NCBI GenBank assembly: GCA_963681505.1
Contig: OY811979.1
Location: 2,263,414-2,327,413 of the forward strand
Reading direction: 5' to 3'
Length of the DNA stretch: 64,000 nt
DNA from: Eunapius fragilis
Lineage: Eukaryota > Porifera > Demospongiae > Spongillida > Spongillidae
In this document: positions 1 through 12,438 of the stretch, in pieces
Layout of the letters: each line of letters opens with the position of its first letter
How positions within the stretch are numbered: the stretch's first letter is position 1
Position numbers and translations under genes: made by a program
Notes under the pieces: generated by a model
The model's input: the letters and a program-made list of their open reading frames with translations, nothing else
What the model was told of the DNA's origin: nothing
The model's database searches: none

Positions 1-6
1 TAGTCG

Positions 7-217
7 TTTAGAGCTCGGCCCAAGCTCTAATTCTTTTTCTCTGGTCCCAAGCAGACCTAAGCCAGAGCGTCAAAGTGATCGCGGTACGCGTAGTTAGTAC
101 AGAAGATTTCATAGAAACCACGCATATCGCGATCTAATAAGTTTCACTTTGAAACCGTGGCTTGGGACCAAAGAAAAAGAATTATACATTGGCAATTTCG
201 GGCCAAGCTCTAAAGGA
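7..217. mobile_element. Foldback (MITE-like) element, terminal inverted repeats
   Basis: The two ends are inverted copies: the left starts TTTAGAGCTCGGCCC and continues with AATTCTTTTTCTCTGGTCC; the reverse complement of the right end starts TTTAGAGCTTGGCCC and also reaches AATTCTTTTTCTTTGGTCC after a roughly 15-base insertion. No protein is encoded between them. This is the structure of a small non-autonomous DNA transposon. I could not define a target-site duplication, so the superfamily is unknown. Confidence 0.55.
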
Positions 218-3200
218 CCTGTACAATTAACGAGCATGCACTGTCAAATGTTAAACTCGTTGAACATGGATAAATTTATTTTCTAAGCACTGGGGTAGGC
301 AGATGTACACCCCGAGATCGAGGAGGTCCCGTACATTAGACATTAATGCCACTAATGTTGCTATTAAATTCTCCACTGCTAACGACGAACGCACCAGATA
401 CTTTGGTACTGTGCTTTGTAACGAAATTAATGTAGTCATGAAATAATAATCGTTTCAGTTTAGCCCCCCCCCCCCCCCCAAATATGATAAGCTTCCGCCG
501 CCCCTGAAACAAAATGCGCATCCAAGCAGCCCTGCCGCATTCACAACTGTTTTTGTAACCAATATGCATTCCACTGACCTGCCTTCATAACATGCATGAA
601 TAGATAGTAACCCCATGCAGCAGTAATGATTACTATTGTTATTATATTGGTATGGAATGCAGGGTGGTAATGAATTTTAAGAAGAATTCACGGACATGCA
701 GTGATACACTTTTCTTTATGCGGGTCATTCTACCTACACTATAGAACTAGACGAATATAGTTGCTTACATTTACATCATGGATCAACAAAAGTAACTAAT
801 AATATATAAAAAGTCACCTGACAATCACATAAGGCTAAATATTTGATATTTAAAACGCAAATCACAGGTGCAGTCCAGTTCACTGCTCTCCAGCCCTGAG
901 GCATGCAAAAACAGTCCACTTGCTGGTGAATTACAAGGTTACAAGTATAATGAAATAGTTGCACAACACTTCATAACCTCACATGGCCCTACAGTGTACG
1001 TGTAAAATTGCCGCCGCCCCCCCCTCCCACACACACACAAAAGGTATTCTATATTGGAGCGCGTGCGTTACTTATAACGCACACGCATCTATATAATTAG
1101 AATATAACTCGCTGAAGTAATGCATGCATGCTCACAGAATTTAACCTTTAATCTCCAGGCAGTGGTCATAGATCTATAGACCGTTAGCGGTCCTAGATCT
1201 AGGACCACTATATTACAGCTTTGAAATTAAATGAAACATTGTATTTTCGAACTTAATATTTTATTATGGTCTCGAATCCATAGTTGGATAAATATTAGTT
1301 AAGAAGAAAGCTCTTTAACAATTCATTTATTACTGCAGCAAAATGAATATATTGGTGAACAAAGGAGAAAGTGAACCGGTTTCTTTTTTTGCTTGTAACA
1401 TCACACCCATATGTGTTCTATTTCAGGGGAACACAATTTTACATTAGTATAACACTGCCCTATAACGGATTCATAATTTATGCAACTTTATGCTCCAATC
1501 CTTATGTGTAATGAGATAAACAAATTAGGTTTGAGTGTCATCGATAAATGATACCATTTACATGATGAGAAAAATTAGCATTCAGGAGGAGAATTTTTAT
1601 AATTGACCTAGCAAATCCAATCCTGCATGGTTCTGCTAGTTAGTACTCTTTCTCAAATTATTCAACCAATTACATGTTGTGATTTTAATATGCAAGTTTT
1701 ATGAATTAATTATGTAGTTATTTATAAAGAGTTAAACATGGACTTTAATAAACATTGTATAAAAGCAATAATCTTATATATATTTTGTAAACAAATTAGG
1801 ATTTAACCCTTTCTCATATATGAAAATACAAAAATATATATCTGCCAATTCCAGCATCATAAATGATTTGCATGCTTTTTGTGTTTACATGATATCAAAT
1901 ATTATTGCATGTAATGTAATGAATACAATTAGCTGTTAATCAGATGTGATTATAATGCTATTCAATGTTGTTAGTGGCTAACATCTTGTATGGTGTATTT
2001 TTAATACTGATAGACAAAGCAAGTATGGAAAACTAGGTACTATTGTGTTTGCAGCAACAATATTGCTGCAACCAACACACAGCTAGAAGCATTTCAAATG
2101 GCAGGTTGTGCACTCAAATAAAGTTGATGTAGTTTTCATCTGAAGAAAATTCATATCGATCTTGCTCCGGTGGAATCAACCACACATTCCCTGGCCAATT
2201 CTCCTTAGATACCCAGCAGCATAATTATAATTACCTAAACCTGGTGTATCATGCAATGATAGGCATGGCAACAACATTGGGGCAAAACAATGGATGTATG
2301 GTACCAAGGAATGGTGAACTCATCAAATCATTGTGGACATTACGAAGCACTGAAACTGTTGAACTAGCGGAGCAAAATGCAAAGGACTTGTACGCAATAT
2401 CTTTCATGAAAAAGATGGCACGACTTGCATGATACCATAATTGTTGCAGTTAGACAAAACTTGAACAGTTCCTTCTTCAAAAAAACCACTTTGTACAGCC
2501 AATACCCATGCAAACAGCCCCTTTGTATAGAGACATTCAATGCTACTGACTCGCTATACAAAAATGTTATTCTGTGCATGCATGCGGCAGTGCAGAGTAT
2601 CTGCTGCACTATGCCACTTCCTCCTACAACTGCAACAACACCATGCCTGTCCCCCTAAGTAGTCCGGCTGTAGTGGTCATTCTCCATTTCGTCCCTAAAC
2701 GTAACAAGATCATGCGAAAGTAATTCCATATCGCATGAACCACGCACCCAATTATACAAACCTGTTCCCTTTGATCGCTTCTCTTGTCGGCTCCTCATTA
2801 CTGCTGAGGGCGCTGTAGATTTCTTTGTGACTAGTAGAGGCCTCTGAGCAACCTTATTCAGCATTCTCACCAAGATCACAACTCTTCTGCTTATTGTACC
2901 GTCTGATCTCTCCAACTAAGCCGTCTTTATGAACGCCCTCGACTTTATTCTCTGTGGTCGTGTCGTTTGACCACTTAAAGTTAATCCGACACTTATGACA
3001 TGCTCCTACGACATGCACAATACTTCTATAACAAATCAGATTCCTTTTAATCTTCCCTACAACAGCCTCATCGACGGTGAAGTTCCGGCTTTCCCATTAT
3101 CGCGGTAATGCCCGCAAATTGATGGATGCGCACGTTTGGATGCTTTTATCTCGTGACGCAAGATAAACCATAACGACCATTTCTATGTAGCATGAACTTA

Positions 3201-6200
3201 TCTAGATAAGGCAGAGCTGTTTCAGAATTTTCAAAACAGGCGTTCCTTATATAAAGGTTAATGTAATAAAAAAGCTGTACTACCAAAAATCTGGAGGGGT
3301 GGGGGGAGGCTGAATTATACTTCCGCCCCCCCCCCCCCCCCCCCCCCCCCATGGCAAAAGTGGAGGGGCAAAAGCCCCCTTGCCCCCCAGTCTCCGCCGC
3401 CTATGCCGGCTGATTAATTCACTAACTATTAATTAACTCTGGCTACAACTATGGCATCGAACGCACACGGTAGGTTAAAATGTTTTGGGAATAATAGCTT
3501 GACATAGAGGAAGTATGCCTAATTTTGGTACAGAAAGTAGGTAACGGTACAGATAGGCGTCGAAAGCAGTATACATAATGGGGCCGTCCACAAAAGACGT
3601 CACGCTAAAATGGCGGAATTTGAAAACGGCCCTTAACTGCAGGATACATGCAGGCATGCGCATGGGGGTATATAGGATATCAGATACATCCACGTAAATT
3701 GTACAAATCCTATTTTATAACTTTATCCTATAGCTATGTAATATAGGTCCTGTAGGTTTGAATGTGTGAGTTGTGTATTTATTATTTGATACACAATAAC
3801 ATAGGAGGGGAGTATGATTAGGAGTACCATTCATGAATATACATGTATATGTAACTACCTCAGTATAAAGCATCTAGACAGTATGGCAGTGGCAAGATTA
3901 TCTTTTGAGTATTTCTGCTAATGCAATGATTTCATCTTTAATTCATTTTGTTTATAGCACAGCGGTCACAATCCTTAAACTCCTTTCCCTCCCTATAGGC
4001 CACCCACCCTCTTATGATGTGGCAACTCGCTATCTAAGCAATAATTTAATTTTATAATCTATATTTTAACATTGTATCATTCAGCGCCGCATTTTAGTTG
4101 CTCGGTGGGAGTGTCCCTGTGGGGGGGAGTTTAAAGTTGTGGTACGTATATGTCAACTTGTATATTATGTGTTGTGGTTGTTATTTTTCAGCACTCTCAA
4201 GGATACAATGGAAGATGCATGTATATATATGAGTAAGGATACATGCTTCACCATGCTTAGATAACTTTTGCTCTAAAGGATAGTGTAGTTTACACTAGAA
4301 AGACCCGGCTCTTAAGATCTATGTGACTTTTTTTTTTTCTCTGTATATAGTTTTGCATTGGACTACTCACGTAAGTTATTTTTGAGCTAACAAGCACTGT
4401 AAAGTATATATTCAAGTGTACATGAAATTCAAGTTGCATGATAGTTATTATGTATCTATACATTGTCATGTGTTTCAATTTACTTGCCTATAAGCTGTAT
4501 AACTGATTTAAAGGATTTTAAAAATAAATTTCATAGTCTTCTGTGGTAACAGGAATATTTCAAGATCATGAAAGACACACTGTAAGTCATTGTTTAATTA
4601 GTTTTAAAATATTTGTGTTTGCCAGATGGTTTCCATCAAACAATGGATTTGCCCATGCGGAGGGCATTTTTCCCTAAAGGTAAATGTTAATAATGTGGAG
4701 AATGCGTTGCCATGGTGTTATAGTCTATGTTTATTTGTCATATAGCATTGTCAATGTGGAGAAGAATGCATGTAAGCTATTGTAGAGTCAAGGATAGTTG
4801 TGTTTATTTGCTGCATCAATAAGTTTACCTGTATTTATTCGTTTGCCATACCATCTGAATAGTCTCAGTGAACAATATAGACGACGTAGTTAGTTTTGTA
4901 AGTTCTACCTGTAGTACTGTGTGTGTTTACATGTGCGTGTGTGTAATGTGTGTGTTACATTGCAATAAGTATTATTATTCGTATAAATTGAATTATGATG
5001 TCACTTTTGAACAGGCTCAACATACTTACATCTATAATCAAGGTGAGCTTATATTTCTATTGTCCATCATTGTCTCATACGTTTTACTTTACTCCCTTAC
5101 ATGTGGCCAGCCGCTGCTGTTGTATTGATTGCGAACACAATTTTATCATTTTTCACAAAATGGCGACACCCTCCAGGATTGTATGTTGTGCTCTGTGTGT
5201 GATTTTTAAAATCCAGGGTGCGTGTATCTGGTTCACGAATAGAAAGCATAGTAATTCCTTGTATGATATCCTTCATGAGCCTACAATCTTGAATTTTTAA
5301 AAAGTACCCTCATTAGGTGGACTATAACATACCATTCAGGCCGCATTAACATGTTTCATGGATGATGTCATCTGAGGCATCAAATTCATGTGAAAAGTAA
5401 CACACTTCCCACACACACTACCATCACACACACATTTACATCTCTTGGTGGTTGGCCAACATCAGATCCCTCTCCCCCTATGTATGGTGTTTCATCATGA
5501 GGTTAGGAAGTTTTGTCCATGTGTATTCATCTATCATCACACCTCACTACCATCACACCTCCCTACCAACTCCTCACTACCGCCATCACACCTCCCACAC
5601 CCACTATCATCCGGAAAACCAGGATCACAATCATCTAATGCTATTCAAGTGGCTGATACAGAATCAAGATCTTGGTTGGTGGGGAAAAGGAGGACCACCG
5701 TTGAGAGCATGCATACTGTTTGCTATATTCCTCTTAGCTGTCTTTGTATGGTGTGGTGTCTCTCCATCGCACTGATGGGCTATAAGAGATGTGAGTGTGT
5801 GTGTGTGTGTACATGTATGTATTGGGAAGTGAATGGTATTAAATGAATATATTTTTTCCATTGAGCTTTAATTGGACCACGATGGTGTGAGTTCATTGTT
5901 GCAATCCTCATCCTCTCAATATCATCATGCAGCTTGAAGCACTGGTTTCTTTGATGACCCCACACCTGCCACTAGCTTCTTGGATTAGTTCTTTACACTT
6001 TGCATGTATTTGGCCTGCAGCGCACAACAGAAAGGATTCTAAAGTTAGTCTAGCGGCAAAAAACACAATATTACACAAGGGTGATCTGTTCCATTTACTA
6101 TTTAATGAATTGTCAATATAAATAATACTCAATGGTCATTTGGTGGCCAATGAGGTTAAATGGGGGGAGGGGGGAGGGGGCGGGGGAAGAGGCACGGCAA

Positions 6201-6858
6201 GGATGTTTTCTGCTGAATATACTTTTCTTGGATCCAATGAGCTGTGAGTAAATCCAAACACCTACAATGCATGTAAAAAGTAAGATGGGGGGAGGGTAGA
6301 GGGAAGTGATTCCACTACATTTCCATATCCGTATGTATACCGATTGGATTACCAACCTTCCGTGTGGGTTGCGGTTTCGAAACTTTAATTTGTTAAAAAT
6401 GCCGTATGTTCATGAAACAAGTATTAGTCCTACAAGAAGTCTTCGTGGCATCTTATTTTTACATCACTTCGTTTAAGTGTCTTGAATTGAGTGTACAATA
6501 TCAAGTGACGGTCTTGATATGTGTGTTAATATAAATCATGTCATTTTTATAGGATTGTAACACGGTATATATTGAGCGTGGCTTTTGTAGCCTTCAATAT
6601 ATAATTCTATTTTCGGTACACTAAGGGCGTAAACCTACGGGGCGTATCATTTGTCATTAAATTTATTTACGGTTTGAGTATGTAGTTAGTCTCACTACTT
6701 GTTAATAGGCATACAAATTTACAAGTGTAGTCCACTCGTTAGAAGTGTCACTAGTCTTTTATCGAGTGACAGCTCAAATTATCTAGTGACATGCACTAAA
6801 TTGTATCCTGTGTGAGCTCTACGTCGTCTTCTTTAATTCAAGATCCATTGTTATCCCT
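218..6858. other. Gene-poor stretch, no supported gene
   Basis: Long AT-rich sequence with no reading frame that resembles a protein family. It holds a 16-base C run (464-479) and a 25-base C run (3326-3350), each next to a GGCGG-containing end (for example 3385-3405 and 500-515) of the kind seen at hAT-type MITE termini; a short palindrome around a doubled AGATCT core at about 1163-1208; and a weakly coding-like patch at 2230-2660 with frames open for about 60-80 codons that I could not assign. Confidence 0.5.
3326..3350. repeat. Poly-C homopolymer, 25 bases
   Basis: Uninterrupted C run. Immediately downstream come GGCAAAAG and CCCCTTGCCCCCCAG blocks and a CCGCCGCC motif, suggesting it sits at the degenerate end of a hAT-type non-autonomous element. 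Confidence 0.8.
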
Positions 6859-7100
6859 CGCAATACAAATACTTCATGGAATCATTAGTAACTACATGTT
6901 TTCGATCTGTACTATGAGACTTGAGAGTGAACCACCACAATAACGTTGCTTTAATTGTGATGGCCTGCACAAGCATGTAGGTTTTATGGCAAGCATGGTC
7001 GCTAAGAAAGCGTTGCTATGTACTTTTGTGTGGGAGGTGGTCGTTCCTATTGGTTGCTAGGTACGCGTACATACCTAGCAACCAATAGGCGCTAGGCCGA
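6859..7100. repeat. Segmental direct repeat, copy 1, with CCAAT hairpin
   Basis: About 240 bases recur at 7326-7550 in the same orientation with substitutions and small indels; shared blocks include GAGACTTGAGAGTGA, GGCATGTAGGTTTT-like and GTGTGGGAGGTGGTCG segments. The end of each copy is a hairpin in which CCTATTGGTTG pairs with CAACCAATAGG (7046-7089 here). Inverted CCAAT boxes can be promoter elements, but no gene start is visible nearby, so a local duplication of a foldback repeat is as likely. Confidence 0.7.
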
Positions 7101-7325
7101 GTATATGAATGTCTGAGTTACGCGGGCGTATACGTATACGTACATTGGAAATTAGACTAGCGTGTCCCCGTGAAAATTCACGGGCTGATTATTTGTCTCG
7201 CTATTCATTTGCCAGATGAACAGTTGGTCTACCTCCTATAGTTCCTCTTTTTAAACTGTTTTACAAATGTTGCATACCACCTGTTCTAACATACGGTTAC
7301 TACGCAACCTCTATAACATGCCCGC

Positions 7326-7550
7326 GCAATACAAATCTGACTTCATGTATTTACATGTTTTCGGCCTGTACGATGAGACTTGAGAGTGACCCACAAAACG
7401 TTGCTTTTTTTTTTCTATTGCCTGTACAGGCATGTAGGTTTTGTGGCAGACATGGTCGCTAAGCACACGTTGGTATGTACTTTTGTGTGGGAGGTGGTCG
7501 TTCCTATTGGTTGCGTACATACCTAGCAACCAATAGGTGCTAGACCGAGC
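7326..7550. repeat. Segmental direct repeat, copy 2, with CCAAT hairpin
   Basis: Second copy of the 6859-7100 repeat. It has a longer T run (about 7408-7417) and a shorter hairpin loop (hairpin 7503-7537), so the two copies have diverged by indels as well as substitutions. Confidence 0.7.
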
Positions 7551-7860
7551 AGACGGTCATAATTACTAGGAGGCTGGAGTTACATTTGTACGTGAACCGG
7601 TAACTGAGATGATTGCGAAGCGAGTATATACAAACGCAGTGAATAGTGTTATTATTATTAGGCCAAGCAAACTTGATTATTAGTTTCTCGTCCGCCGGTT
7701 TTCAAGAAAGGATGCGGGCGGGCGGTAATTATTCATTATTCATTATTAGTCTATTTGTTCATTATTTTACATTGGATGCTATAGCTAGAAGTTTTAATAA
7801 AGATGTGCATGCGAAATACGATTGCAAACGACACATGCACAAAACATTCATGGCCAGTCA

Positions 7861-8394
7861 TCAAACAATAGGCTTCCTTCTTTTGATATGCTCCTTCGTT
7901 TGGTTGCCCACAGAACACATGGGGTAAGAAGACTCTGAGACTTTTACTAAGTCGGCTGTTGCAGCACAGTGCACACAGATGTCTTCAAATCCAGCTGAAT
8001 TATATAAAACTTCAATTACATCCCCACACCGGTGATCACGAACCACTACACCTGATAAGCTCTCAGGAAGTGAAAGATCATCAAAGGATGCTCCACATGT
8101 GTATGAAACATCTTCCAGAATGGATTGCAAAGTACCAACTGAGAGTTTTCTTTTTGAGAATACCAAGCGCCACATGTTGCATTCTTCACACTGAATAACT
8201 GTTCCAGTGTTGTTTATGTGCTGCACGCATGGACTGAAAGAAAGAGGTTTTGCCTTTAATTTTCCCTTCAGCGAAGGGCGGTCTTGCTCAGTAGTGTCAC
8301 GAGTAAAAACTTGGTCAAACGGCAAATAGTGACCATCTTCCTGCATAAGTGGATCAGGAAGAAACCGTAGCTTTTCAAAACTAGATTTGTCCAT
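7861..8394 (-). pseudogene. C-terminal CW-like zinc module of the same element
   Basis: 177 codons open. Residues VIQCEECNMWRLVFSKRKL followed about 20 residues later by YTCGASF give the C-x2-C-x-x-W-R ... C pattern of CW-type zinc fingers; a second cysteine pair (DICVHCAA) follows. CW fingers bind methylated histone H3 in known proteins; here the role would be chromatin targeting of the element, which is inference. It is separated from the core by a frame change and a TAG just upstream, so it is probably part of the same dead gene. Confidence 0.45.
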
Positions 8395-8438
8395 CCCTAG
8401 TGGCTTGCAGATTGTACACCTTTCTTGCCCACACTTTT

Positions 8439-9667
8439 TTATGCAGAATGTTTAATGATGCATCTGGCAACAGTGACCAAGGAAGGCTTGAAGCCTTTGT
8501 TTGTCATTTGTTTTATCCTTGGTAGTATCATTATTAGAAAGAGATGGGTCAATCTGTAACAGAATTTCCCAAAAAGCTTCCATTTCTCCGTTAGAAATGC
8601 TGATCGAACTTCGAAGTGCTTACCTTTCAACTCCAACCTTTGCATGATGCCTGACAGAAGATCTATGGGCTGCAATATTGACTCTGTAATTTCCTTCTTG
8701 TACTGCTCTCCAGTTGAGCGAACTTGTTTTAGTGAGTTACAATTCCTTAGTGCTTTTTCAGCATCGGTATTCATTTCCTTTCGCATGAGGCCTATGGATT
8801 GAAGTCCCAGATTTACCACACTCATGATCCTTTCAACAGGGTTTCGCCAAGACTGGTTTGGTGCTGTCCTTGCTGCACACAACAGATCCAGATTCAAATT
8901 AAGAAAAAGTGCTATAAGAGACAGCTGTGTTGAGACATATGTGAGCCGATGATCTGGTCCACCATCTGTGTACAAAAACATGATGGACTTATCACCTATT
9001 TGTCTAGTTAACCATGAGTTGAGTTCAGCTCCATGTCTCATGGATGATGAGGGTTGAAAGACTGCATCTTTAAGCATGACACAGACTTGACCATCATACC
9101 AAGAACCATCGATGCTTTCTGGAATATCAATGCGAAAGAGGAAACTAGGGATTATGCTAAAGCGAGTAAAGTCATGATCACCAACCTCCTGTAGTGAGAC
9201 AATGACCCTGCGACCTCTTTCAGCAGCTGCAACTGGGAAATTGGGCTCACCAACTTTGAGTCTATGCTTATCATCAAGTCAGATAAATAGGCTTTGACTC
9301 TTGAAGAGCAATGCATATTCTCGCATATAACGAAAGATTGCAGCACAGTAGTGTTCATCTATGTGTGTTTTCCTGAATTGCCTCTTTTGGACCATCATCT
9401 TAACAGGTAAACGTTTTTTTTGTAGTACTGTTCAGCGGTATTTGTACGTGGATTCTGTGGATAAAATTGCAAGCGCAAAAACTGCTGGGAGGGGATAGGT
9501 GTGTCTGCAGGACATAGCTTGCTTACTTGTTCCAAAAGATCTCTGACAGATATAGCACGTGCTAAAAAAGTAGCATTGTCATGTCGGCGTTCATGCACAG
9601 CAGTACATTCCTGTAGGTAAGATTCACATTTCTTCCAGAAAACATTGTACTTGTCACTTTGTTTCAC
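8439..9667 (-). pseudogene. DDE-like core of the 7.9-9.8 kb element (broken)
   Basis: The N-terminal part (9667-9395) contains CTAVHERRHDNATFLARA and PADTPIPSQQFLRLQF; the next piece (9358-9152) holds DEHYCAAIFRYMREYA read through a frame change; the core (9077-8439) holds SSMRHGAELNSWL, TDGGPDHR and NPVERIMSVVNLGLQ and ends in TVARCIIKH. The D of TDGG and the E of PVERIM could be two members of an acidic catalytic triad, which is inference. The three pieces lie in different frames with stops between them, so no functional protein can be made. Confidence 0.5.
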
Positions 9668-9771
9668 ATTGAGAGCACGGAGATCAACAAGTATAGGTCT
9701 GGATCTTCCATTAGAAGTGCTTCTTGCAACCGTTGGTCAATTTCAGCTTCATGAGTGCTGAGTGATGCACG

Positions 9772-10257
9772 GTGCGCATCTCTATACTGGAAGGCACCAT
9801 TCTGTCATGGCCAATGGACTTGGCTGCAGACAATGATGAAGGTGAAAATAGCACACAAAGCTACTCCATTTTAAGTAATGACCCATCTGTGTACTCTGAT
9901 CTGTATCTAGATATAGCCCGAAATAGAAATAACATGATAACCAGCATGTTATTGAACTCAACCGCACCCCTAGATCCTGGAAGAAAGGCATCATACAATT
10001 TAACAATAGTTGCACAAGAAGGAAGACCAAACACCACCAAAGGCTATCAGAATGTCTACCTAACTGTGCTATACTTTTGCAACCAGCCACCCATATTTGA
10101 GATGCCCTTGTATCAACTTTATCTCCCATTGGGGACTCCAATCAACACAAGTCTAATTGTGGTCAAAGCAGTGCATGTCTCCAGCAAAATCAGAGCTCCT
10201 ATATCATACTTCATAGCAAGAGTGTGCACAACAGCTCTGTTTATACACAGTGTATAA
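9772..10257 (+). pseudogene. Cadherin fragment 1: partial repeat plus start of next
   Basis: Starts inside a cadherin repeat: ISILEGTILSWPMDLAADND resembles the strand A and DxD-type calcium region, then LTVLYFCNQPPIF is the linker into the next repeat, which opens with YLPLGTPINTSLIVVKA. The frame ends at 10257, but the cadherin match leaves it near 10215 and resumes in the +1/-1 frame as NSSVYTQ, so a one-base indel is likely. The canonical signal peptide and first exons are missing. Confidence 0.75.
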
Positions 10258-10982
10258 ATTATCCTGTTAACTCTGGACCTTTTGCACTGAACAGTACAAG
10301 TGGTAACCTTATTTTAACGAACACTGTGGACTATAGCCAAGCACGTCAGTTTAATATTACTGTTGTTGGTATAGATGCATGTAACTTTGATGGGAGTATG
10401 CTGGTACTTGTCCAAATCACTGTAAGGCCTTTGGTTATTCAGGTTGCCCTTAGCAACAAAGGTGTGATAAGGGAGGATTACTCATTGACTTCTGATATAG
10501 CCACAGTGATTGTCAGTAATCCTGACAATTTAAACATTAATATAGCAATCCTGGATAATGTAACTGGACTGATATCAAACTCTTTTTATCTTGTGAACAT
10601 TGGATCATCATATCAGCTGAGATTGTTGTATTCACTGGAGAGCAGGGTTAAAAACTTATACTATATAACTATCCAAGCTTCAGATCCTGTGTACAGCATT
10701 GCCTCTTTCACATTCAATATTACAGTCATGGAGATCAATCACCCTCCTGCTTTTGGAAATAAAGCTGCTTTTGTACACGTCCCTTACAACACCAAAAATG
10801 GGACAATTATATTACGTGTTCTTGCATTGGACAATGATATTGGTGGTAATGGAGTTGTGATGTATGAACTACCTTCTTCGAATGAAACATACCCATATCA
10901 GGCAAACTTTACTGTAAATGCTATCAGTGGTGATATACTGGTAAATGCGGTATTGGATTGTAAAGTTTCACACTGTTGGTAA
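10224..10982 (+). pseudogene. Cadherin fragment 2: repeats B to D
   Basis: FALNSTSGNLILTNTVDYS is the conserved second half of a cadherin repeat; FNITVMEINHPPAFG is a clear repeat linker; ALDNDIGGNGVVMYELPS is the DxD/xNG calcium-type motif of the following repeat, and NAISGDILVNAVLD its TGxI-like block. The family match shifts frame near 10955, shortly before the stop, and continues as SFTLLVKARN in the next fragment. Only the last repeat keeps good calcium-binding signatures. Confidence 0.8.
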
Positions 10983-11348
10983 AAGCCAGAAATGAACCCA
11001 CTGATGGAGAGCCATCATTTGGTGATTACTTGGTTGTCAACATCACGCTCTTTGTGATGGATGTCAATAGATCAATACAACCCCAAAAATCTGAACCTAT
11101 CTCCACGTGCAGTACAACTACCGGAATCGAATTATTCCAAGTCATTTCTACAACTCAGGCATTGCAATCAATATTTGCAGCACAAGTACCCCGGTCTGTT
11201 TCCATATCTCTAATATTGCAGTCGAGTCAGTTGATCCAATCAGTTTCTTCAACCCAAATACTTCACCTTAATTCTCCAACTCCCTATTTTGTTACTGTCA
11301 TTATCATTGCTGTGATATTAGCAGCTTCAATTTTTTTAGTTGTGTGTA
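10976..11348 (+). pseudogene. Cadherin fragment 3: last repeat, stalk, first half of TM helix
   Basis: NITLFVMDVN closes the last cadherin repeat. A stalk of about 70 residues rich in Ser, Thr and Gln follows. The hydrophobic run FVTVIIIAVILAASIFLVVC begins the transmembrane helix and is cut by the LTR element at 11349. Codons after 11348 in this frame are retrotransposon, not cadherin. Confidence 0.85.
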
Positions 11349-11729
11349 TGTCGATGACCGTTCACCGCGCTAGCGTACCGACGCACAGAATCACCGGGTG
11401 TGTATGATCATCAGGACCAGTATCACAACGCAACTCAACACAACTCTGTTCAACTCTAGTACAACTCTAATACTCAACTCCACTCAACTCTCTCAACTCT
11501 CTCAACTGAGTCACGAACACTGAAAGGGGGTTTTATAGGGGATCTATGGTAAACCGGTTCTAAACTGGTCTGGTCCCGCGCCGCGATCACATGTTGTGCT
11601 CATGCATGCCTATGCCCGCATAGGCATGCCGGCACCTCTCGTTATCACCCTGACGTGATAGACGTGACTCATCAACATGTGACTCTTCAGATGACCTCTG
11701 GGTTCCAGCTGTAACTGGCTTCCCTGACA
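11349..11729 (-). repeat. Left LTR (3' LTR of the element)
   Basis: 381 bp. Comparison with the right LTR gives two substitutions, both near the left end (about positions 11396 and 11405). Contains a run of ACTCAACTC-type short repeats and a TATAGGGG-like block (about 11533-11541). Confidence 0.95.
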
Positions 11730-11748
11730 CTCCTTCCACCTCCTCCTG
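11730..11748 (-). other. Polypurine tract
   Basis: On the minus strand the bases just before the 3' LTR are almost pure purine (AGGAGGAGGTGGAAGGAG), the expected plus-strand primer of an LTR retrotransposon. Confidence 0.75.
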
Positions 11749-11759
11749 CGACACACTTG

Positions 11760-12420
11760 TCGCCTCGACCATGTACCGGGAGAGAGCATCGGCATTTCCG
11801 TTCTTCTGACCAGTCCGGTACTGGACAGAGTACTGGTAGGGTTGAAGCGCCAGGCTCCAACGGGTCAGCCTACTGTTGTTCTCCTTGAGGCGATCCAACC
11901 ATTCTAGGGACCGATGGTCTGTCTGTATGGTGAACGGACGGCCCAGGAGGTATACACGAAATGTCTGGATACCCTGGATGATTGCTAGGCACTCCTTTTC
12001 TACCGTCGAGTATTTTTCTTCGCGAGGGAGTAGCTTTCTGCTGTAGTACGCGACTGGATGCTCCTCACCGTCTCCCACCACCTGGCTCAACACGGCACCA
12101 ATCGCCCGTCCGGAGGCATAAGTTTGAAGTACGAACGGCAGAGAGAAATCGGGGCATCTCAAAATCGGCTCACTACAGAGACATTCCTTCAGTCGGTTGA
12201 AAGCGCCATCACATCTTTCAGTCCACCTCACTATGTTCGGGGCGTTCTTCCTTGTCAGATCTGTCAATGGGGCTGCGAGTTCTGCATACCCAGGGATAAA
12301 CTTCCTGTAATATCCTGTTAATCCGAGGAACGTTCTAACAGCGGATTTCGTGGTGGGAACCTGGAACTGTTTCACAGCATCGACCTTCGAGAGTTCAGGC
12401 CGCACGAGCCCCTCCCCCAC
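11760..12420 (-). pseudogene. RNase H region of pol
   Basis: Begins with the RT-connection motif GLTGYYRKFIPGYA, then the RNase H fold: YASGRAIGAVLSQ, KYSTVEKECLAII, and TDHRSLEWL, ending NADALSRY. RNase H removes the RNA strand during reverse transcription. The first catalytic position, normally D in TDAS, is Y here (codon at 12118-12120), so the nuclease is predicted dead even apart from the upstream breaks. The frame runs on into the LTR without meaning. Confidence 0.88.
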
Positions 12421-12438
12421 AACATGACCAAGGTATGA

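Larger units (their letters stand above)
7861..9770 (-). mobile_element. Decayed DDE-like transposon-type gene with zinc module
   Basis: Four minus-strand frames in a row (9667-9395, 9358-9152, 9077-8439, 8394-7861) read as one broken protein. The middle part contains LYTDGGPDHRLTYVS and ARTAPNQSWRNPVERIM, spaced like conserved acidic positions of a nuclease core. I recall this GGPDHR-type protein as repeated in sponge and coral genomes, where it behaves like a transposon; that is memory, not a search. Frames change at least three times and several stops interrupt it, so it is a pseudogene. Its right end (about 9770) meets a cadherin repeat in mid-domain. Terminal repeats were not found. Confidence 0.55.
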
